The notes under the pieces: generated by a model
Told to the model about the DNA's origin: nothing
Databases searched by the model: none
The model's input: the letters and a program-made list of their open reading frames with translations, nothing else
Origin: Mumia sp. Pv4-285
Lineage (GTDB): Bacteria > Actinomycetota > Actinomycetes > Propionibacteriales > Nocardioidaceae
DNA: 64,000 bases
Assembly: GCF_041320275.1 (NCBI RefSeq)
Contig: NZ_CP162023.1
Span: 2,356,001-2,420,000, forward strand
Reading direction: 5' to 3'
Program-made: the position numbers and the translations under genes
Part shown: in pieces, positions 58,524 to 64,000 of the stretch
How the letters are laid out: each line of letters opens with the position of its first letter
Numbering within the stretch: the stretch's first letter is position 1

Positions 58524-58565
58524 CCGTCAGCCCCGCCGTTCGGTGGACAACCCGTCAAATCGTGG
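58501..58565. repeat. Long palindrome at the moxR/VWA gene junction
   Basis: Arms 58501-58524 and 58542-58565 pair over 24 nt with only two mismatches; the loop is 17 nt. One arm encodes the final part of MoxR (PRFDGLST), the other the first residues of the VWA protein (MDNASNRG) if its GTG 58523 is used. It looks like an inserted REP-type element that has been kept in frame. Confidence 0.75.
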
Positions 58566-59429
58566 GGTGTCGTCGAGCTGCAGGTGCTTGCGGGCGCGGG
58601 CGACGTCGTCGGTGTGCTTGAGGAGCACACCCAACGTCTCGTCGACGACCGACTCGTCGAGCGACTCCGCTCCGAGCGCGAGGAGCGTACGCGCCCAGTC
58701 GATGCTCTCCGACACCGACGGCGCCTTGCGCAGGTCGATCCGCCGCAGGGCGTTGACGACCCTGACCAACGACGTCGCGAGAGTGTCGTCCACACCCGGC
58801 ACGCGCGAGCGTACGATCCGCTCCTCGAGCTCCGCGTCGGGGAAGTCGATGTGCAGGAACAGGCACCGCCGCCGGAGCGCCTCGCTCAGCTCGCGCGTGG
58901 CGTTCGAGGTGAGCACCGTGAACGGTGCGTGCCGGGCGGTGATCGTGCCGAGCTCGGGAACCGTGATGGCGTAGTCGCTCAGGACCTCGAGCAGGAGCCC
59001 TTCGATCTCGAGGTCGGCCTTGTCGACCTCGTCGATGAGGAGGGTGCTCGGCCGCTCGGACCGGATCGCCTGGAGCAACGGACGCGCGAGGAGGAACTCG
59101 TCCGTGAAGATGTCGTCGCGCGTCGCGTCCCACGTCTCCCCGCGGCCGGAGGTGATGCGGAGGAGCTGCTTGGCGTGGTTCCACTCGTACAGCGCCCGCG
59201 CCTCGTCGACACCCTCGTAGCACTGCAGCCGGACCAGGCCCGCGCCCGTCGCCTGGGCCACGGCGCGGGCGAGCTCGGTCTTGCCGACGCCGGCCGGGCC
59301 CTCGACCAGCAGCGGCTTGTCGAGCCTGTCGGCGAGGAAGACGGTGGTCGCGACGGACGGCGAGGCCAGGTAGCCGTAGACGGCCAGCTGCTCGGTGACG
59401 TCCTCGACGGAGGAGAAGCGTTCGCTCAC
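58527..59429 (-). CDS. MoxR-family AAA+ ATPase
   Basis: A 300-aa ATPase. Walker A is GPAGVGKTELA (residues ~44-54), Walker B LLIDEVDKAD, sensor 1 LTSNATRELSEAL with the Arg finger nearby (RRRCLFLHIDFP). MoxR proteins act with VWA partners as chaperones in complex maturation. GTG 59429 has TAGGCT 6 nt upstream. The C-terminal ~14 residues lie in a palindromic repeat and differ from usual MoxR ends. Confidence 0.93.
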   Translation of the reverse strand: MSERFSSVEDVTEQLAVYGYLASPSVATTVFLADRLDKPLLVEGPAGVGKTELARAVAQATGAGLVRLQCYEGVDEARALYEWNHAKQLLRITSGRGETWDATRDDIFTDEFLLARPLLQAIRSERPSTLLIDEVDKADLEIEGLLLEVLSDYAITVPELGTITARHAPFTVLTSNATRELSEALRRRCLFLHIDFPDAELEERIVRSRVPGVDDTLATSLVRVVNALRRIDLRKAPSVSESIDWARTLLALGAESLDESVVDETLGVLLKHTDDVARARKHLQLDDTPRFDGLSTERRG

Positions 59430-59435
59430 GCGGTC

Positions 59436-59441
59436 AGCCTA
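59436..59441 (-). promoter_or_regulatory. -10 hexamer of the moxR-VWA operon
   Basis: Minus-strand TAGGCT, 6-nt spacer, GTG 59429. Confidence 0.5.
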
Positions 59442-59470
59442 CGCGGGCACCGCCCGCCGTCGTGCCCGCC

Positions 59471-60745
59471 TCAGAGCAGGTGCGAGAACGCGTGGATGGT
59501 CACCCCGGCGAGCGCGCCGACCACGGTGCCGTTGATCCGGATGAACTGGAGGTCGCGTCCGACGTGCAGCTCGATGCGCCGCGACGCCTCCTTGCCGTCC
59601 CACCGGTTGACCGTCTCCGAGATCACGGTCGCGATCTCGCTGCCGTAGTTCGTGACCACGAAGGCCGCGGTGTCGCTGGCCATCCGGTCGAGACGCGCCT
59701 GGAGCTCCGGCTCGGACACGATGCGTTCGCCGGTCTCGCAGAGGATCGCCACGAGCCGCGTGCGAAGCATGCCTGCGGACTCGTCGAGCGAGTCGAGGAG
59801 GGCGTGGCGCAACCCGCTCCACAGCGCGACCGCGACGTCGACGACCTGGGGCTGCGAGAGGATCCGCTCCTTGAGCGCCTCGGCGCGCGCCTGGGTCGCC
59901 GGGTCGTGCTGGAGGTCGTCGGAGAGCTGCACCAGGAACTCGTCGAGGGACTGCCGGACGCGGTGCTCCGGGTCGGCGCGCACGTCGTCGACCCACGACA
60001 GCGTCTCCCGGTAGAGCCGTGTGGAGATCTTGTCGTCGACCCAGTGCGGAGTCCACCAGGGCGCGCGGTCGGCGACCATTCCCTCCACCGTCTCCTGGTT
60101 CTCGAGGAGCCAGCGGTGCAGCTCCTCGACGCCGATGTCGACGAGGCCGTGGTGCGCGCCGTCACGCACGATCTCCCCGAGCGCCTGTCCGGCAGCCGGG
60201 CTGAGCTCCTCGGACTTGAGGCGGGGAACGATCACCTCACGGACGATCGCCGCCACGTCGTCGTCGCTGATCCGCGACAGACCGTCGCGCAGGATGCGGG
60301 AACCGATGTCGACCAACCTCCGCGCATGGGTGGGATCGGCGATCCAGCTGCCGATCCGCAGGCTGATGCGGGCCGACTCGACCCGCTCCCGGACGACGGC
60401 CTCGTTGAGGAAGTTGTCGGTGACGAACTCCTGCAGGCTCACACCGAGCGCGTCCTTGCGCTTCGGGATCAGCGCCGTGTGCGGGATCGGGAGGCCCAGC
60501 GGGTGCTTGAAGATCGCGGTCACGGCGAACCAGTCAGCCAAGGCGCCCACCATCGCGGCTTCCGCACCCGCGTTGACGTAGCCGAGGCCTCCCGCCTCGC
60601 CGTAGGTGAGCGCGTACACGATCGCGGCGAGGACCAGCAGGCCCGACGCGAGGGTGCGCATCTGCCGAAGCCCGCGTCGTCGTTCGGCGTCCGAACCACC
60701 CAGGGACTCCGGAACAGTGAAGCCGATGGTCCGCAACTCACTCAC
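59471..60745 (-). CDS. DUF445 family membrane protein
   Basis: A 424-aa protein of the DUF445 (YjiN-like) family. Two helices near the N-terminus (LASGLLVLAAIVYALTYG; AEAAMVGALADWFAVTAIF) carry the diagnostic ADWFAVTALF-type motif and HPLGLPIPHTALIPKRKD. A long alpha-helical part follows, with a final hydrophobic segment (VVGALAGVTIHAFSHLL). It resembles a membrane-tethered coiled structure of unknown function. GTG 60745 has TAGGCT 6 nt upstream. Confidence 0.92.
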   Translation of the reverse strand: MSELRTIGFTVPESLGGSDAERRRGLRQMRTLASGLLVLAAIVYALTYGEAGGLGYVNAGAEAAMVGALADWFAVTAIFKHPLGLPIPHTALIPKRKDALGVSLQEFVTDNFLNEAVVRERVESARISLRIGSWIADPTHARRLVDIGSRILRDGLSRISDDDVAAIVREVIVPRLKSEELSPAAGQALGEIVRDGAHHGLVDIGVEELHRWLLENQETVEGMVADRAPWWTPHWVDDKISTRLYRETLSWVDDVRADPEHRVRQSLDEFLVQLSDDLQHDPATQARAEALKERILSQPQVVDVAVALWSGLRHALLDSLDESAGMLRTRLVAILCETGERIVSEPELQARLDRMASDTAAFVVTNYGSEIATVISETVNRWDGKEASRRIELHVGRDLQFIRINGTVVGALAGVTIHAFSHLL

Positions 60746-60751
60746 GCGGGA

Positions 60752-60757
60752 AGCCTA
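60752..60757 (-). promoter_or_regulatory. -10 hexamer of the DUF445 gene
   Basis: Minus-strand TAGGCT, 6-nt spacer, GTG 60745. Confidence 0.5.
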
Positions 60758-60805
60758 GCCGGACCGGTCGGGCAGGTCCGTTCGCCGACAGTCGGACCCC
60801 GCACC

Positions 60806-60861
60806 TCGACCAGCGGGGGCGGGGGGTCGACCAGCGGGGGCGGGGAGCTCGACCAGCGGGG
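60806..60861. repeat. Three direct repeats TCGACCAGCGGGG between DUF445 and the metallopeptidase gene
   Basis: The 13-mer TCGACCAGCGGGG occurs at 60806-60818, 60827-60839 and 60849-60861, with periods of 21 and 22 bp (two helical turns). G-runs fill the gaps. It lies in the divergent region, so it may be a protein-binding array, or a copy of a short repeat scattered in the genome. Confidence 0.7.
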
Positions 60862-60902
60862 ATCGTGGAGTCCACCGACGGGATGCGGCGGGCCGATCGC
60901 CC

Positions 60903-60908
60903 TAGACT
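60903..60908 (+). promoter_or_regulatory. -10 hexamer of the metallopeptidase gene
   Basis: TAGACT, 6-nt spacer, ATG 60915; leaderless layout. Confidence 0.5.
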
Positions 60909-60914
60909 CCCAGC

Positions 60915-61814
60915 ATGACCTTCAACGAGGGTGCGGACCTCGACACCAGCCAGGTCCGCAGCGGTGGTTCGAGCCGGACGGGTGTCGCCATCGGCGGCGG
61001 CGCAGGAGGCATCATCCTCCTGATCATCGGCCTCCTCCTGGGGGTCAACCCGTTCGAGCAGGGTGGATCCGCGGGCGCGTTCGACACCTCGCAGGTCCAG
61101 CAGGCCGGCTCGACCGAGATGGACTTCTCGCAGTGCCAGACCGGAGCCGACGCCAACCGCGACGACGTGTGCCGCGTCATCGGCACCGTGAACAGCGTCC
61201 AGGACTACTGGCGCGAGGCGCTCCCGGCCGACGCGAACCGCCAGTACCGCGACGCGTACACGGTCATCTACTCCGGCCAGACCCAGTCGGCGTGCGGCAC
61301 CGCGAGCAACGCCGTCGGCCCCTTCTACTGCCCGACCGACGAGCAGGTGTACATCGACGCCTCGTTCTTCGACGAGCTGACCAGCCGGTACGGCGCGGAC
61401 GGCGGCGCGCTGGCGCAGATGTACGTCGTCGCCCACGAGTACGGGCACCACGTCCAGAACATCCTCGGCGTCCTCCAGTACGCCCAGCAGGACCGTGAGG
61501 GCCCCACCTCGGGCGCCGTCCGGGTCGAGCTGATGGCGGACTGCCTCGCCGGCGTCTGGGCGCACCACGCGTCGACCACCGAGGACGCTGACGGCACCAC
61601 ACTCATCCAGCCGCTCACCGAGTCCGACATCGAGTCCGCACTGTCGGCCGCGGCCGCCGTCGGCGACGACCGCATCCAGGAGTCGGCGACCGGACGCGTG
61701 AACCCGGAGAGCTGGACTCACGGTTCGGCGGAGCAGCGTCAGCGCTGGTTCATGACCGGCTACGAGTCGGGCAACCTCAACTCGTGCGACACGCTTTCCG
61801 CCCGGCAGCTCTGA
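60915..61814 (+). CDS. YpfJ-type neutral zinc metallopeptidase
   Basis: A 299-aa protein with one membrane helix (GGGAGGIILLIIGLLLGVNP, residues ~27-46) and an external domain. The zinc site is HEYGHH (VVAHEYGHHVQNILG), and the third ligand Glu lies in VRVELMADCLAG. Cysteines (SQCQTG, DDVCRV, SACGTAS, FYCPTD) may form disulphides. Its substrates are unknown. The same layout is found in YpfJ and mycobacterial relatives. Together with the CPBP gene 4 nt downstream it forms a probable operon. Confidence 0.93.
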   Translation: MTFNEGADLDTSQVRSGGSSRTGVAIGGGAGGIILLIIGLLLGVNPFEQGGSAGAFDTSQVQQAGSTEMDFSQCQTGADANRDDVCRVIGTVNSVQDYWREALPADANRQYRDAYTVIYSGQTQSACGTASNAVGPFYCPTDEQVYIDASFFDELTSRYGADGGALAQMYVVAHEYGHHVQNILGVLQYAQQDREGPTSGAVRVELMADCLAGVWAHHASTTEDADGTTLIQPLTESDIESALSAAAAVGDDRIQESATGRVNPESWTHGSAEQRQRWFMTGYESGNLNSCDTLSARQL

Positions 61815-61818
61815 CACC

Positions 61819-62613
61819 GTGACCGTGACGTTCCCCGGTCCGCTGGTCCCCGCACCGGACCGGGTCACGGCCCCGCAGCGCCGCCTGCTCGGCGTCGAGG
61901 TGTGGATCGTCCTGCTGCTGTCGCTGCTCCAGTCGGCGATCTACGCGACGGTCTCACTGGTCGCGAAGCTCACGCGCGGCCCCTTGTCGGACCAGACTGC
62001 GACGCTCAACGCCTCGCGCAGCGACCGGTCGTGGCTGGACCTCACCTACCAGCTCCTCGGCATCGGGTTCGCGCTGATGCCGGTGGTTCTCGTGCTCTAC
62101 CTCCTTGTCCGCTCGGGCGACGCACCGCGCCGCGTGATGGGCATCGGGCGTGGGTCTCCTGCCGGGGACGCCGGCTGGGGCATCGGCCTCGCGGCCCTCA
62201 TCGGGCTCCCCGGACTGGCGTTCTACTTCATCGGGCGCGCGGTCGGCATCACGGCGACGATCGTGCCGAGCGCGCTCGACGACCACTGGTGGCGTGTCCC
62301 CGTCCTGATCTCGTCGGCGCTGATGAACTCGGTCCTCGAGGAGGTCATCGTCGTCGGCTACCTCATGTGGCGGCTGACGCAGCTCGGGTGGGGCCGGTGG
62401 CAGGTTCTGGCGACGAGCGCGGCGCTGCGCGGGTCGTACCACCTCTACCAGGGGGTCGGCCCGGCGATCGGCAACGCGGTGATGGGTATCGTGTTCGGGT
62501 ACTTCTATCAGCGGACAGGGCGCATCGTCCCGCTGGTGATCGCCCACGCGATCCTCGACATCGTCGCGTTCGTCGGGTACGCCCTCCTGAAGGACGCCCT
62601 CAACCTTCCTTGA
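61819..62613 (+). CDS. CPBP family intramembrane protease
   Basis: A 264-aa membrane protein with about eight helices. The CPBP catalytic region is ALMNSVLEEVIVVGYLMWRL (EE motif), RGSYHLYQGVGPAIGN (His) and IAHAILDIVAFVGYALL (His). The usual Arg of EExxxR is replaced here by Gly. It probably cleaves prenyl- or membrane-bound proteins, or acts as a maturation factor. The GTG start is 4 nt after the metallopeptidase stop. Confidence 0.9.
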   Translation: MTVTFPGPLVPAPDRVTAPQRRLLGVEVWIVLLLSLLQSAIYATVSLVAKLTRGPLSDQTATLNASRSDRSWLDLTYQLLGIGFALMPVVLVLYLLVRSGDAPRRVMGIGRGSPAGDAGWGIGLAALIGLPGLAFYFIGRAVGITATIVPSALDDHWWRVPVLISSALMNSVLEEVIVVGYLMWRLTQLGWGRWQVLATSAALRGSYHLYQGVGPAIGNAVMGIVFGYFYQRTGRIVPLVIAHAILDIVAFVGYALLKDALNLP

Positions 62614-62638
62614 CACACACAGCCCTAGGGATTCTCGG

Positions 62639-64000
62639 ATGACGGTCGGTGAGCTGCGTACGCGCTTGCGCGAGGTGACGCTGCGCGACGAGCGCCGCCT
62701 GCGCCGCAGCCTCGACCGCGCGGCGTCGCAGCGCGACGCAGATCGCCGCAGCCACCAGCTGGCCGACGTCGAGAAGCAGGTCGCGGCCGCCGAGCGCCGG
62801 GTCGCGTCCCGTACGGCGGCGGTGCCGGCGCTCGAGTACCCGCCGGAGCTGCCCGTCTCGGACCGACGCGACGACATCGCTGCAGCGCTCGACGAGCACC
62901 AGGTGATCGTGGTCGCCGGCGAGACCGGCTCCGGCAAGACGACGCAGCTGCCGAAGATCGCGCTCGGCCTCGGTCGCGGCGTCCGCGGCACGATCGCCCA
63001 CACGCAGCCGCGTCGCATCGCCGCCCGCAGCGTCGCCGCCCGCGTGGCCGAGGAGACCAAGACGACGCTCGGCGAGACGGTCGGCTACGCCGTGCGCTTC
63101 GACGACCGCTCTGGTCCGGACACGCTCGTCCGCGTGATGACCGACGGCGTGCTGCTCGCCGAGATCCACGACGACCCGCTGCTGCTGCGCTACGACACCG
63201 TGATCGTCGACGAGGCCCACGAGCGCTCCCTGACGATCGACTTCCTGCTCGGCTACCTCCGCCGGCTCCTCCCCCGTCGTCCCGACCTGAAGGTCGTCAT
63301 CACGTCGGCGACCATCGACCCGCAGCGCTTCGCCGCCCATTTCGCCGACGCGGCCGGCAACCCCGCCCCGATCATCGAGGTCAGCGGGCGGACGTACCCG
63401 GTGGAGATCCGCTACCGCCCCCTCGCGGAGCGCGAGGACGGCGACGTCCTCGCCGCGATCGGCGACGCCGTGGACGAGCTGGGCCGCGAGTCGGACGGGG
63501 ACGTCCTGGTCTTCCTCTCCGGCGAGCGCGAGATCCGCGACACCGCCGACATGCTGCGCGACCGCAAGATGCGCCGGACCGAGATCCTCCCCCTGTACGG
63601 CCGGCTGTCCGCGGCTGAGCAGCACAAGGTCTTCGAGGCGCACACCGGTCGCCGGATCGTCCTCGCCACCAACGTCGCCGAGACGTCGTTGACCGTGCCG
63701 GGCATCCGTTACGTCGTGGACCCCGGCACGGCACGCATCTCGCGCTACAGCCAGCGGCTGAAGGTGCAGCGCCTCCCCATCGAGCCGATCTCGCAGGCGA
63801 GTGCGAACCAGCGTGCCGGGCGGTCGGGTCGTACGTCGGACGGCATCTGCATCCGCCTCTACGCCGAGGACGACTACGAGGGCCGCCCGGAGTTCACCGA
63901 CCCGGAGATCCTGCGGACGAACCTCGCGTCGGTCATGCTCCAGATGGCGTCTCTGGACCTGGGCCCGGTCGAAGACTTCCCGTTCCTCGACCCACCGGAC
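62639..64000 (+). CDS. hrpA: ATP-dependent RNA helicase HrpA (5' part, runs off the window)
   Basis: The first 454 codons of a DEAH-box helicase. Motif I is GETGSGKTT, Ia TQPRRIAARSVA, II DEAH (IVDEAHERSL), III SAT (VITSATIDPQRF). Later come ATNVAETSLTVPGI and QRAGRSGRT (motif VI). The protein starts MTVGELRTRLREVTLRDERR, with an ~80-residue charged N-terminus typical of actinobacterial HrpA. ATG 62639 is chosen; the reading frame is open to base 64000. Downstream domains (HA2, DUF3418) are outside the window. Confidence 0.95.
   Translation, partial: MTVGELRTRLREVTLRDERRLRRSLDRAASQRDADRRSHQLADVEKQVAAAERRVASRTAAVPALEYPPELPVSDRRDDIAAALDEHQVIVVAGETGSGKTTQLPKIALGLGRGVRGTIAHTQPRRIAARSVAARVAEETKTTLGETVGYAVRFDDRSGPDTLVRVMTDGVLLAEIHDDPLLLRYDTVIVDEAHERSLTIDFLLGYLRRLLPRRPDLKVVITSATIDPQRFAAHFADAAGNPAPIIEVSGRTYPVEIRYRPLAEREDGDVLAAIGDAVDELGRESDGDVLVFLSGEREIRDTADMLRDRKMRRTEILPLYGRLSAAEQHKVFEAHTGRRIVLATNVAETSLTVPGIRYVVDPGTARISRYSQRLKVQRLPIEPISQASANQRAGRSGRTSDGICIRLYAEDDYEGRPEFTDPEILRTNLASVMLQMASLDLGPVEDFPFLDPPD

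Overview
The window is high-GC DNA from an actinobacterium, most likely Nocardioidaceae or a close relative (inference). Three things support this: a complete Pup-proteasome locus, the mycothiol ligase MshC, and several F420/LLM-type oxidoreductases. Gene order from pafB through arc, trmI, metH, PAC2, mshC and the DUF3090/phosphomutase group to uppP resembles the mycobacterial and streptomycete neighbourhood. I cannot name a species from sequence alone.

Layout. (i) 1-8200: pafB (partial), an FKBP lipoprotein, pafA, then an inserted two-gene ABC exporter on the opposite strand, then prcA, prcB, pup and dop. (ii) 8200-17400: NUDIX hydrolase, metH, GNAT, the proteasomal ATPase arc/mpa, tRNA methyltransferase trmI and a site-2 protease. 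(iii) 17400-21500: RecB-like nuclease, an ArsR-type regulator with its MFS exporter, DUF1772 and HAD genes. (iv) 21500-29400: PAC2, mshC, SCO1664-like, DUF3090, phosphomutase, CorA, a divergent SDR/XRE pair and uppP. (v) 29400-33300: LLM oxidoreductase, aldo-keto reductase, DUF5703, M20 peptidase and tRNA-Leu(GAG). (vi) 33400-48200: accessory-looking region with a giant LPXTG-anchored DUF11 protein, a lipoprotein, LLM + GH13 pair, a secreted glycoside hydrolase, VOC, MBL, a DHA2 exporter and a Gln/Pro-repeat membrane protein. (vii) 48200-64000: an unidentified conserved protein, MocR regulator/EamA pair, GTPase, FUSC, SRPBCC/DoxX/CGNR group, LysE, GrpB, VWA/MoxR pair, DUF445, zinc metallopeptidase, CPBP protease and the start of hrpA.

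How the genes work together. Dop deamidates the Gln-ended Pup, PafA ligates it to lysines, Arc unfolds the tagged proteins and PrcA/PrcB degrade them. The pup and arc promoters share an identical bipartite element (GTCACC-N7-TATAGGGTCG) at matching spacing, so tag, core and ATPase are probably co-expressed.

A window-wide pattern is a TANNNT-like hexamer placed exactly 6-7 nt before the start codon of about two dozen genes that lack a Shine-Dalgarno site. This is the signature of leaderless transcription, and I used it to settle several starts. No CRISPR array, integrase, transposase or rRNA was seen.
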